Part shown: positions 31,859-42,239 of the stretch, one piece after another | Numbering within the stretch: the stretch's first letter is position 1 | How the letters are laid out: each line of letters begins with the position of its first letter | Assembly: GCA_030374765.1 (NCBI GenBank) | Contig: JARGXX010000077.1 | Span: 186,001-250,000 of the forward strand | Direction of reading: 5' to 3' | Source: Agarophyton chilense | Taxonomy: Eukaryota > Rhodophyta > Florideophyceae > Gracilariales > Gracilariaceae | Length of the DNA: 64,000 nucleotides | Program-made: the position numbers and the translations under genes | Notes under the pieces: model-generated | What the model saw: the letters and a program-made list of their open reading frames with translations, nothing else | Told to the model about the DNA's origin: nothing | Database searches by the model: none

Positions 31859-32516
31859 GACAACACGGAGATTCGACCCAGGAGGTCATTAAATTCGTTC
31901 AAGCAACCGGTCAGCTTGCCGGTCGCCCTTGCGGACCTGGGTGGTACGTCATGAAAAGACACCCGTCTAGCTGCACGAACGCAGTAGGTCACGAACCTGT
32001 CGTCGGAAGAAGACCCAACCGCCGTTTTCCCTGGGGTTTTCCCTCGAAGGAAGAACTCCATCGGATCCTCTGGACAGGGTTGTTTCCAGGGTTTTCCACA
32101 GAGGACCTACGCTTGGGCCGGATGAAGATCCAGGTTACGCCCCGATTCTTTTGCCCGACTTCGCCGGTTGTATGAGGGTTGGGTGGAAGGACATCGTCAA
32201 CGGTTTTTCTGGCCGCAAACGTGGTACATGCGAAGCGTCAAGTCGTGGTGTGGCTCTTAGCCGACGATCTCTAGAGGTTGAATGAAGGGATACATGAAAA
32301 GCTGAAGGCCGAAGTCGTCGGTGACGAAAAGCTTCTGCGGTCGAGAACAACTCTAGAAACCTAGTGCGTTCTTCAACGCACTTATATAGCAGCCTAGTGA
32401 TCGTAACACGGCTATAGATGTAGTGGGCGGCTGCAGTGTAGTAGAAAGTGCTACAAGTTGTTGGGAATCCTTAGCAACCCCCACACGATATGATGAATTA
32501 ACGTACGTGCTCACAT

Positions 32517-32518
<2 letters not shown>

Positions 32519-32549
<31 letters not shown>
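32519..32549. repeat. (AG)n microsatellite
   Basis: A perfect AG dinucleotide run of 31 bp. Confidence 0.95.
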
Positions 32550-32551
<2 letters not shown>

Positions 32552-34739
32552 ACGGAGATTGTGATAGTTGCATTGAAACGCAAAGTCCTGTGCCAAGCCG
32601 TCGACACCAGTGGCAGCGACATCAATTGCTGCACCCCTGCCCTTGTCGCTTCATCTTGCGCCATCGGTGCTGCCTTTCGTGCCTCATGCATATTTCTCGT
32701 GCATTATTATAGGTATCCTTCTTTCTCGATACAGTTGTGCTCACAAGGCTACGCATCTGCGGGAAGATCGAAACGCATTGTTCTCCTTCAAAAGCTTTCG
32801 GAATTGTGCCAAACACAGCTGCTGGGAAGAAAGTTCGCCAGTGTCTGGAAATGGAACGTCGCCCGCAGCTGATTTCCTCTCCGGGGTGCTCGCCAAAACA
32901 ATATCTGTATTAAACCATTGCAAAACTATAATCATTCTTTTTTTGAGATGGTTTGCGACAGATACCGGTTGTCACATTGGTATAGCTGCACCCAGGATAC
33001 TCTATGACGACTCTCCTTTACAAAAAAAAAAGAAATTGTTCCTTACCAGCCCCATTTAGAGTTTTCTGCATTTCGGAACACGTTTTCTTCGCTTCATCGC
33101 TCTCCGCTTCTGACACCTCTGGTGTATTTGTTTGAATAAGAAAAGTCTCGCACGACCTTTGTCCATACTGTGCTCTTATAATAATTATTTGCCGTTTGTG
33201 TTGATTAAGACGTACAATGGAGGTTCTGCTAAACTCGAAAAGAGTTTTGTTAAGGTGAAAGTGCGGGTGTCAGAATGGTATACGCTTACAACTCGTCTAG
33301 CTCCAGGAATCTGCCGTGTTTCTTAACTGCCTTATCCAAAAAACTATGAAATCCAAGTCTCACGGATATCAGCCATTGTGGCTTTTGCAAAATGAACCAG
33401 TAGAAAATCTGTCACAATCAAGATTTATTGTCCTATCAGACACATCTTCATGTTCCTTCTTTCTCTTTTTGACATATTTCTTTGATCGAGGACAAGTTCT
33501 TCCAGTTTGATAGTTCCTGCAAATTAGGTTTGTCGCAATGATTGTATGAAGAACAGTACAAGAACACGCCGAGCACGTTGTGTCCTGTTTTTTTCACTTG
33601 CAAACATCTTTCAACTAGACACCATGAACATCCAACACAAGCAGAACGGCGTATGTGCTTGATAGTGAAAAACTCACGGTGATACCTGCTTGCAGAAACC
33701 CGAGTCATTCTGATATTTTTTTCCTTCAGGTTTTCAGTTCAAATTGCCGTATAGAAGAAGAGAAGACAGCGTGAAAAAAGAGCTACAAGCGACGAGTTGG
33801 AGTAGCGATGAGTTGGAGTCTGAACTTCTTTGAATAAGGATGGGCGTATCGCTTCTAATCGATGCACCCACTCATAATGCTTTATATTCAGCGGAGTGCT
33901 TTCGGTTGTCTTTCCTGTTTACGCAATCGGATCACAATACCAGCACAGAAATAACGAAGAAACAGAGAAAAGAAAAAACATGAGCTTTCAAACAAACTTC
34001 GAATTCACTTCCTCCCCTATTTTTCCTTGCTGAGCATGGTTTCAACATTATTCAAATCTCAAAATACTTTAGAGTCATCATGGCACTAGAAATGAGTGCG
34101 CATGCATAAAGCAAAGAAAACCCAATGTAGGTACCCACAACATAAAACACATTTCACGACTAAGGGCCTCAACGTGAATCAATAGCTGCTATAACGACCA
34201 TAGCTAGACCATAATGTCTATTTTAAAGCCACAGACCCATATTACCGCGTTATTAGAACTCAAATCTCTTAAAAATCGAGACTTGATCGTGAAGAGGTTT
34301 CAGGAAAGGTAAAACCAGGTTGGTCGGGTATTCTGCACATCTGGAGTCGTCTTGTACTTCTGCAAGATCCTAAGTGGTCGGTCTTGATAATATGGAAGAG
34401 CTTGAATTTGCGTTTGGTCTACTTCTGAGCAGATCTCAAGAGCGCGAGAGGTTCCCGTGCTGTTGTTGCCGTCCACGTGCCTGGTGACATATCCTCACCC
34501 AATAGCGAGTATTTGACAAACTAGAAACCCACCTGTTCTTCAGGTGAGAGATGGGAAATCCACCTTTCACGTCGAAAACGTGGTGTTGAAGAAAGCTCGG
34601 ATATTTTTTGTGTGATTCGATGTTTGGATTGGAAGCAGATCAGCAGCCCATTTCTAATAGTATGCGATCGATTCCCGCTGTACAGGTGCAGACTGTTGTC
34701 GATGTTTACAAACTTGGAGCAGTAAAGTTTCCTTTTTCT

Positions 34740-34858
34740 TCTTTCAAAGCATGACCAAACGCGTCGCTCACCGTTTCACCAACTGAAGGTTGAAAGATAC
34801 TCAAAGGACAACCTTGCGGGGCGCACCGAACAGCCGTCGAGATTTTTGCGTTGACGTG
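34740..34858 (-). pseudogene. Short non-LTR (LINE-like) reverse transcriptase trace
   Basis: The minus strand reads HVNAKISTAVRCAPQGCPLS, resembling the GxxQGCPLSP motif in the RT palm of LINE elements, and the frame stays open for about 20 more residues. No YADD motif or endonuclease domain was found nearby, so at most a small fragment survives. Chance similarity is possible. Confidence 0.3.
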
Positions 34859-35249
34859 TAAGTATCAATTTTGCGTGATGCTACAATGAAAGAATGGTGT
34901 AAATTGTGAAGATTGTCATGTGGCACTACAAATGCTCACTATGCCAGTAGGATATCAAGTGAGGGGAAGTGTTGAAATTTGCGAACAGCGGACTACATAA
35001 ATGCCATTAATGTTGCTGACCTCAAAGAATACAGGTGGCCGGCCCTTGAGTGGCACATGAAATGTGCGGACATATACGAAGGGTCTCTTTGTTGGTCTTT
35101 ATCGGACGAATGATGAAGAAGGAAGCGTTGAGAAAGTTAGACATGGAAGCGATTGGAATACAGAAAGCTCGAGTGGTGTGAAAGCGCACATGCAGGTGGA
35201 GCGAGGTGGTATCGTACCAATACCCGAGGAGTGGCCCGAAGCTGCCGAT

Positions 35250-35266
35250 GGGGGGGGGGGGGGGGG
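35250..35266 (+). repeat. Poly-G run (17)
   Basis: Seventeen consecutive G about 600 bp upstream of the ZIP start. Such a run can fold as a G-quadruplex and is also a common site of sequencing length error. Confidence 0.9.
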
Positions 35267-35872
35267 TTTCTTCGCTGAATAACCTCACCGATAGCAATTG
35301 GCGAATAGCCACAGCGGGCCAAAGCAAAGTTGGACCACAAATGAAATCAGCTCATCAGAGAACAGGCGTGAAGATACCTTCGTAGATAGGGCCAGTCCCA
35401 GAACGGGAGCTACGAAGGTAGATCAGAGGGGGGAGATGTGAGCACCCGGGCACTCGGGCACTGGTTTGTTGGGTCGCACCGGTGCGCGGCATGGTGCTGC
35501 ACGAATTGCGTGATGTAATAGGTTACATATAGCACCAGTGACTTGGGTAGTAGATACCAGGGCGGAAGACCAACTTGGCGCGTACGAGCAGCGCGCAACT
35601 GCTTGGGGCACGGCCGGCGGGATTGGTGCGCACGCAATCATGCAGAGCCACAAGCAGCGCGTGCCCTATGGGCACGGGCGGCGGGCGAGCTGCGAATCTT
35701 TCACTTCGCGCAAAATCGCGCACGAGACAACACACCTCCGCACATATGCGCGCCGAGCTACGCACCGTTGTCTGCTCGTTTGCACCAAATTCCGGCGTGC
35801 TGTCGCAAAATAAATAGCGTCACCGATACCCTGCACGCCTTTGAGCACCAGCGCCACCACAATCTCTCAAGC

Positions 35873-36964
35873 ATGCAGTCTTCCTCCCTTTCCTTCTCAT
35901 CGGCTTTCGCTGCCCTGCCGCCCACCCCGGAAGCCCTTACCACCGTCGTTCGACAGGTATGTGAGAGCAGCTGCTTGCGATCCTGGAAGATCGGATTTGC
36001 TGCTATTCTGTTGGCAGAAGGGCTCCTATTTGCCCACATCGTCTACTTCGCCAAGAGAGTGTCAGGTGGTGCTGGTTCGCGCTTCTTGGCCACAATTCGC
36101 ATTGGAAATGCTTTTTCGGCCGGCATCTTTCTTGCCACAGGATTTCTGCACGTTCTGCCTGAAGCCGTTGAGCTTTTAAGTGGTGAAGACTCCCATGACG
36201 CACATGCACGCCTGCTTCGAAAATCTGTTCGACTCCTTTCTCAATTCGTCAGAGAGGACGACGACCACCACGAGGGTGAGGGCCATGAAGAGCATGAAGA
36301 TGAAGAAGGGCATTCAGAATTGTTTCCATGGGCATATCTCATCACTGTGCTTACCTTTTACCTAATCTTCTTCGTCGAAAAGATTCTGATTCCTAAACTG
36401 TTGCCATCGCCCTCCACTCACGACGCACACGTCAAGGACCTTGAGCAGCATAGCGAAGAAGGGCACCAGATTTCGTCCTCAAAGTACTCACAAGGATTTG
36501 GGTCTAGAGCGTTTATCCAGGGCCTGGTTGAAGTGATCGCCATTTCACTGCATTCCCTTTTCGAATCGATGGCTTTGGGCCTGTCCTCGTCGTTTGACGT
36601 CATGCTGAACATCTTTATTGCCACCGCCGCACACAGATGGGCCACAAGCGCTGCCCTGTCGTTCAAACTTGTGCGAGATTTACGTTACGTTCCATTCTTA
36701 GTGTTGATGACGCTCTTTTCGGCTGCAGTACCTGTTGGAATTGCCATTGGAGCGGTTCTGTCCAGTTTGTCTGCCACCGTACAGGGAGTTTTGTTCTCAC
36801 TTTCTGCAGGAACTTTTCTTTACATCGGAGGGTTTGAGTTAATGGCGGAAGAATTTGTTGAGCAAAAAGGGTGGATGTTGCGCAAGTTCCTCTTCACTTT
36901 AACAGGAGCCGCCATCATCACCGTGATCACCGTGGTGCTCAGCGTGACAGGAGTGCATGGCTAA
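35873..36964 (+). CDS. ZIP-family zinc/iron transporter
   Basis: A 363-aa membrane protein that imports zinc, iron or related divalent metals into the cytosol from outside or from organelles. The only in-frame ATG of the open frame is at 35873, giving MQSSSLSFSS. Predicted membrane helices lie at about 40-60, 76-98, 152-172, 219-238, 243-266, 273-295, 302-320 and 335-358, the eight expected. Acidic His-rich cytosolic stretches (EDDDHHEGEGHEEHEDEEGH at 128-147, and a second at about 183-199) are typical metal-binding loops. TM4 holds HSLFESMALG and TM5 holds AAHRW, the helices that form the metal path in ZIP proteins. It is intron-free. It converges with THOC1 (stop to stop about 1.07 kb), and its last third lies in the duplicated arm. 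Confidence 0.95.
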   Translation: MQSSSLSFSSAFAALPPTPEALTTVVRQVCESSCLRSWKIGFAAILLAEGLLFAHIVYFAKRVSGGAGSRFLATIRIGNAFSAGIFLATGFLHVLPEAVELLSGEDSHDAHARLLRKSVRLLSQFVREDDDHHEGEGHEEHEDEEGHSELFPWAYLITVLTFYLIFFVEKILIPKLLPSPSTHDAHVKDLEQHSEEGHQISSSKYSQGFGSRAFIQGLVEVIAISLHSLFESMALGLSSSFDVMLNIFIATAAHRWATSAALSFKLVRDLRYVPFLVLMTLFSAAVPVGIAIGAVLSSLSATVQGVLFSLSAGTFLYIGGFELMAEEFVEQKGWMLRKFLFTLTGAAIITVITVVLSVTGVHG

Positions 36965-37215
36965 CATGTAACCCTTTGCCCTGTGTAATTGTCGTTGTGC
37001 GATGCAGCAGATGAGAAGGAGTTCCGTCATTCTGCTGCGACACGCGCGTCTCGAGATTCCGATTGTACCGTGCCCTACATTTGTGCGCAACGGTGCAATA
37101 AGATCGTGTGCCAAACAGCGACTGCATTTGTAGGCAACGGTGGCACCATGCTCTCAGCACGGAAGCTGTAGAATCGCCATTTGGAGACCAGTAGTTGCAA
37201 GCGTCATCTACGATA

Positions 37216-37221
37216 AATAAA
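37216..37221 (+). promoter_or_regulatory. AATAAA poly(A)-signal candidate for ZIP
   Basis: An AATAAA hexamer about 250 bp after the ZIP stop codon, in an ATAAATAAATG context. It is the most plausible 3' end signal for this gene. The same hexamer is present in the left arm at 31213-31218. Confidence 0.4.
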
Positions 37222-38037
37222 TGCTGGAGAGATACTTGGCCCTCTTGTCCGAAGCGTATTTCATCTCACCCTAGGCGGCGGATTTGAATTTATTCGACGT
37301 CTCCTCGCTGTTTCGGGACCAATTCCTACAAAGATAAGATGGTATATGTGATAGAACAATGTACGGTATTTGGACGCGGCAGAGGTATGAGTGCTGGCTT
37401 CCGAGACGCACGGGCAAACCGGTGGCGACATTCTTGCACAAGGGTTTGAGCACCCGTTCAACGGCGACGTAGACTCAAATTGCATTTCGCACAGGTGCAT
37501 GCAATCTGACACGCGACTCGAAAGCACCCACCGGGCTTTCTCTCAAGCAGCGGTGTATGGCGGACGAGATCAGGTTCGCAGGGGTAGGAGAAAACAATCT
37601 TGTTCTTGTCTCCAACTGAACAGTACGTTAATCGATAAGCTTTAACGAGTCAGTGCACCAGCCCATCAAGGTGGGGATGGCGAGGTGCGTTTTGTGAGAA
37701 CTGAGAAACGTTCTGGCCCGTGGGCACGGCACGTAATGCGCCTGATGACACGACTGCTAAACCGCCCACTACATAGTGTAGTACACACTCGGCCAACCTC
37801 CGGTGACAGTTCGACAGCAGTGAAAACTGCGCTCGACCCGCATTATCTCAAGCCCATTTCTGGACTTGGCACGATGTATGCTGTTCAGGCGGAGCCAGAG
37901 CTCGGCAGCGCGCAGCGCGTTTTCGACAGCCACAACTCACTGGGGCGACGTCTGGAAGTCAGGAGAGATCATCATCGCTCCGTCGATCTTTCCGTCCAAT
38001 CACTTCGCTACGACTATCTGCCATCCCATTTGCGCCT

Positions 38038-39516
38038 TCATTCTTGTGAATTGCAACCCGCGGTTCGTGATGTTCTGGCGTGTAGAACACCGTCAAGGTC
38101 GAGCTGGGGCGACTGTGACAGTTGCCTCAGCACACCCACGTCGTCGTCCATGAGTGTGCGTAGCGCTCTCCACTTGAACTTTCGGTCATTCTTTCGCTTC
38201 GACTCTTCGTCCAAACCAGACTCATCAAAGTCTTCCTGCAACGCTTGCACAAGCTCCTCCACCCCAGGCACCGGGGATCTGTCAGACAACGCGCCATACA
38301 AGTCACCATTTTCTGCTTGAGTTTCTAACGACTCGATTCGCTGCAGCCAGCTATTGACTCCAGGCGTCTTATCCTTCTGATGCCACAGCACTGTGCGTTT
38401 CTTGAACACAGTCGGCGATTTGAGCACGCCGGTCTCCAGATGTGAGTAGTTCGTCCGCTTCCATCGAAGCCACACTCGCTCTCTCTGAAACAGAGACTGT
38501 ACGAAACGCTTAAGCCGATTGCCTTCGTCCTTCTCCAACAGAGCCAGCACGCGAAACTTGAGCTTTTCCCCATCCCCGCTCCTCCCGAATAGTGTAGCGC
38601 AAAAGTCCACACTCTGCCGCAACGTCTGGCTGTCCTTCTCGCTGGTCGCCAAAGACGCTGTTGTCTCGAGGTGATGTAGAAAGATGGCATACTGAACAAG
38701 CATATGTCGCCGGAAGCGAGTGTCGGCCAGCTGCAGGTTAAGCACGTTGGGTGAAGTGGGGTAGTCCACGCCATAGGGTACGGTATCGCTTCTTACGGCG
38801 GTGCTTTCGAACGCCGCTATGACGGTATCAAGCGCACTGGCAGCCTCTTTCCACGACCTGTCCGTTTCGGCAAGAGAGGGGTTCTGAAGGAACTTCTGCA
38901 GACCCCATAGCGCGTTGTAAAGCGCCGCGTCCACATGCCCCTCCGGAAGTGGGTCGTATGCAATCGGGTGGCTCGCGTACGCACCGCGTCGATTCATGCC
39001 CGACGGGTGCCACGCACGTAACGATTCGGCCAGCATCAGGCGCAGACGACCGGACCTAACCGCATTGAGCCCATGCGTGTCACGCTCGATGGCTGACTGA
39101 AATAGCTTGATAAAGTACAACTGCCGACGAGGGGTGCGAGGCAACGCACTGATGCGTTTGCGAATGGCGTCCAGGTTCGCTACGATGTCGTCCAGGGTGA
39201 TGAACGAGAACACGTAGTGAAGGAAGGTGACCGGTGCATGTTGATCCAAACGCTCCTTCACCGATAGGCTTGTACCAATGTCTACAACATAGAGCGCGTC
39301 AAACGGGGAGGGTGACCGAAGTTTTTCGGTGAGCAAAAGAAGCAGTGTGGGAAAGAAGTTGAATGCTGGAAACTGTTCGATGAGCTCCTCGGCAAGCTCT
39401 GTAGGCGGGTCTTTGAGCTTTTCTCTCAGCACTTTATCTAGAACATCTTTCGTTTGTAGATACTGCTCAACTGGACCTTGCTTGGAGTCGGGTTCATTTG
39501 CTGGAGACATCGCCAT
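38038..39516 (-). CDS. THOC1: THO complex subunit 1, right copy
   Basis: A 492-aa intron-free copy of the left-arm gene, with the same start and stop and one residue difference (Val for Ala near residue 25). The family assignment rests on the same aligned segments, chiefly DTRFRRHMLVQYAIFLHHLE and FKWRALRTL. Because this arm adjoins the whole ZIP gene, this is probably the ancestral THOC1 locus. Upstream sequence shared with the left copy is only about 220 bp, so the distal promoter differs between the copies. Both could be expressed. Confidence 0.9.
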   Translation of the reverse strand: MAMSPANEPDSKQGPVEQYLQTKDVLDKVLREKLKDPPTELAEELIEQFPAFNFFPTLLLLLTEKLRSPSPFDALYVVDIGTSLSVKERLDQHAPVTFLHYVFSFITLDDIVANLDAIRKRISALPRTPRRQLYFIKLFQSAIERDTHGLNAVRSGRLRLMLAESLRAWHPSGMNRRGAYASHPIAYDPLPEGHVDAALYNALWGLQKFLQNPSLAETDRSWKEAASALDTVIAAFESTAVRSDTVPYGVDYPTSPNVLNLQLADTRFRRHMLVQYAIFLHHLETTASLATSEKDSQTLRQSVDFCATLFGRSGDGEKLKFRVLALLEKDEGNRLKRFVQSLFQRERVWLRWKRTNYSHLETGVLKSPTVFKKRTVLWHQKDKTPGVNSWLQRIESLETQAENGDLYGALSDRSPVPGVEELVQALQEDFDESGLDEESKRKNDRKFKWRALRTLMDDDVGVLRQLSQSPQLDLDGVLHARTSRTAGCNSQE

Positions 39517-39734
39517 CTCATCCACCCGAAGGCTGCAGCGTCACGCGCTAGAGCAGGGAGAGGCTCAAGTCCGCAACACAAAACGCGACTGCAATTCCAA
39601 TGAGACTGTCGGGAGACACGCTTCCGGATTCCGCGTACTGTGAGCGGCGTCGCCCACCCTTCGTGAAACAGATGCAGAGATTCCCCGCCAAACTCGCCAA
39701 GTAGTCCACGCCTGCTTCAATCGTTGCGTGCATC

Positions 39735-41555
39735 TTCACCCATAGGCCTCTTGCATATCATCAGCCACCAGACAAAAGACAACACCAGAAACAAACCCAC
39801 CCAGCGACATTGACCAGTTTCAAGCACTTCGGTACGAAACTGTTCGGGTCTAAAAATCCGCAGTAACATAATCCGCTGCTCAAAACACCAAAAACAATTT
39901 ACTTAGAAGCAGTTAAATTGTTTTAAAACTGACATTTGTTGAAGAAGGACATACACTGGTCTTGGACATCGTTAGCGGTGGACGACCAGGGTTGCTGCCA
40001 CTTTGTCGATGATCTGGGTTGGGGCTATTGGACGGACGGGGTTTATGTGGGAGCTGACAGTTTCTAAACGACGTGGTCATTGGTATGAAGACCATATGAT
40101 TCATGGTGCTCTGGACCAAAGTGTGAGCCTTTAGTAGCTGGAGGGTTCTGGGTGGTCGTCTGTTTCACTTTGGCGACGTCGTGTGGATTGGGCTCTTCCC
40201 CCCCTTTGGTACAAGCATCTGCGCGCCAGTGTCCATGTTTCCTTGTGCTTGGTCGTCCTCTGCAAAGGGTTATTGAGATTGTGGTCGGATGGTCCATCGA
40301 CGGAATCGGGCGCCCGGGAGAAGTGGCGCGGGGCTGATTCGCCCCACGCGGGGTTCTTAAGAACGGGACCGTACATCTAGGGATAAACTGAACGAGGCGT
40401 TCACTCTATGCCGGGAAACCGAGATTCACGCTAGAATCAGGTGACCACAAAGTCGTTCGTTGCTCTCCAGCACCACCTGCGTGGCTGCTCGAAGGGGCTG
40501 TCGTTCAAAACGCGGAACAAACCACCGCAGTCTGAAGAGCAGACCGGTAGGGAAGGCAGGGGTGCACATCGTGGGACAAAAGACGAAGAGTTCGATGCTT
40601 CTCTCCAAAGCACTCAAGTCAAATACGTTTCGAGTCACTTGTGAACCCAGGAATGGATGGAGAGCTCACGGAATCTGTGGAAAGAAGAAGATGCACGCGG
40701 AAAATGTGGAAGGCACAACTCTGCTGAAATGAGAAAAGATACAAGAGCTTGCCACAGCTGAATCGACTTGGAACAAGATGCGAGCGTCGAGAAACCATAT
40801 CAATTAAACGGTATCACTAGTAAGTTTGGAGAGCACCCGGGCAGAGGACGGGCCCCATCCATACACAAAAGTTTTCTTAAGCAATCGAATGATGCGTCGT
40901 GGAGCTCAGGCTGCAATGATCCAGAACAACATCAGTAGTGCTGGAGGGGAAGCTTTTATCGGGCGCATTGTGCTGCTGGCATCGGCAGGGACATTGAAGG
41001 TACCGCTAGCGTTGGGATCAGTCGATCCTTCATTTGTGACATTTCAGTCTCGATTGCGTTTGAGGAAGGAGTGAATCATTTAGCAAGCCCGGAATTCGAC
41101 TGTCCTGCAAAATACGAGTTCTAAACGGTAGCCTGCAGAAGGACGTCTGCGTTGTTGCAATTTCGTCGAGGTATCGGCTCATCAGTCAAACATCAGAGGC
41201 AGCAAGACATCGTCCCGAGCTATTGAGAAACTGTCAGTTTATATCTCCGTAATGGTAAGGAGCAACCACATGGTCGTTTTCCCATTGACGAACCGAAAGC
41301 CGCGCGTTTAATTTCTATTTACAACTGATTTGTACTTGGTTGCACGGCTTTCCATAGACTTTTCGCATGTGCCGCCAATTGGCACGGGGAATATCAAAGT
41401 TAAATGCGTGGTTGTTAGCACGACCCACCACATACGATATGCACGGCATCCGAACCAGATGTCCCCCGAATGCACAAAAAGAAAGCTAGCAACATGCAAG
41501 CTGCAGCGTCAAACTGCATCGACGGCGATACCCAGATTGAATAGCAGTGAATCGA
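39735..41555. other. Intergenic; possible old retroelement trace
   Basis: No intact gene. The minus strand near 40240-40270 reads KHGHWRADACTK, which resembles part of a gag zinc knuckle, with Pro/Ser/Thr-rich open sequence downstream to about 39913. Short plus-strand ORFs at 40441-40732 and 40826-41074 lack motifs. If a retroelement fossil is here, it is too worn to classify. Confidence 0.3.
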
Positions 41556-42239
41556 TCAGACAAAAGTTGCAGTTTGGTCGGTGTAGTTTGCAGGGACAAC
41601 GAATGTAGCATTACCTTGTTCACCATAGAAAAGAGGACCCATGTACGGCAGAATGTTGTACTTGAGCTTCAGAGTAACATGTGCGTTTCGTAATCCGTAG
41701 CCATGATCTTTGAGAGAATATTTGTTGTATTGACCTTTCTTGGCAATCAAGCCATCCTTGCGTCCACTAAGAATGTTGTCCCAGACCACGACTTCATTTC
41801 TTGAATGGGTGGGTGATTCGTATTCGGCAACGACATAGACGTACATGTGGTTGATGTTCCATGACCACATGTTTCTGAAGTCTTTAAAAAGGTTAGAATA
41901 AGACGATCCACAGCTTCGAGAGCAAGGCGAGAGCTAGTGCACGTACCAGCATTGATATCGAATCGGATATAAGCTTGATCGCATCGCTCTCTGTATAACT
42001 GCCGCCTGTAACCGATTGAAATAAAACATAAGTGGCGGTTAGCAATTATATTGAAAAGGGAGGCACTCGAAAGGAGGTTAAACATACAGAAATCTCATCT
42101 CAGTCATTTGCAAATCGACAGATGGCGAACTTGTTCGAAGCTGCACATAGCTGAAGGAGGATCCGATGGCCACTAACACAAAGATCATGGTCATCAAATG
42201 CGTGAAGAAGACATTCAATCGCGGGCCTATGGCGTGCAT
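41556..42239 (-). CDS. SPCS3: Signal peptidase complex subunit 3, three exons
   Basis: A subunit of the ER signal peptidase, which removes signal peptides from secreted and membrane proteins. Exons run 42239-42088, 42005-41947 and 41881-41556, giving 178 aa, close to the human 180. The introns are 82 and 65 bp, with GTATGT and GTACGT donors, CAG and AAG acceptors, and CTAAC branch-point-like motifs. A signal-anchor helix (about residues 13-33, MTMIFVLVAIGSSFSYVQL) precedes the luminal domain, which holds YIRFDINADFRNMWSWN, VVVWDNIL and YGLRNAHVTLKLKYNILP. These align with the human FITFDITADLENIFDWN, VVLWDKIV and GNRNVTLTLSWNVVP regions. Two N-glycosylation sequons (NAT and NYT) lie near the C-terminus. 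The exon phases join cleanly, so the model is well supported. Confidence 0.94.

Larger units (their letters stand above)
31859..35872. other. Spacer of the inverted duplication; no intact gene
   Basis: About 4 kb without a gene that I can support. It holds an (AG)n run at 32519-32549, a minus-strand ORF at 33448-33708 with Cys pairs (ACVGCSWC and YCSSYNHC) that could be a zinc-binding transposon tail, a short LINE-like RT motif near 34770-34860, and a run of 17 G at 35250-35266. The final 400 bp should contain the ZIP promoter. Confidence 0.5.
36576..39734 (-). repeat. Right arm of 3.16-kb inverted duplication (probable source)
   Basis: A 3159-bp inverted copy of 28700-31858. This arm begins inside the intact ZIP gene, which continues leftward outside the arm, so this locus is the likely original and the left arm the derived copy. 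Confidence 0.95.

Noticed and set aside
35543-35872. An upstream extension of the ZIP frame by 110 codons
   Set aside because: It has no ATG, a composition unlike the family, and would place a long Arg/Cys-rich leader before the membrane domain. The only in-frame ATG is at 35873.
40152-40380. Opposing ORFs with a KHGHWRADAC segment as a retroelement gag
   Set aside because: A single knuckle-like segment without protease or RT nearby is too little to define an element; it is noted only as a possible trace.
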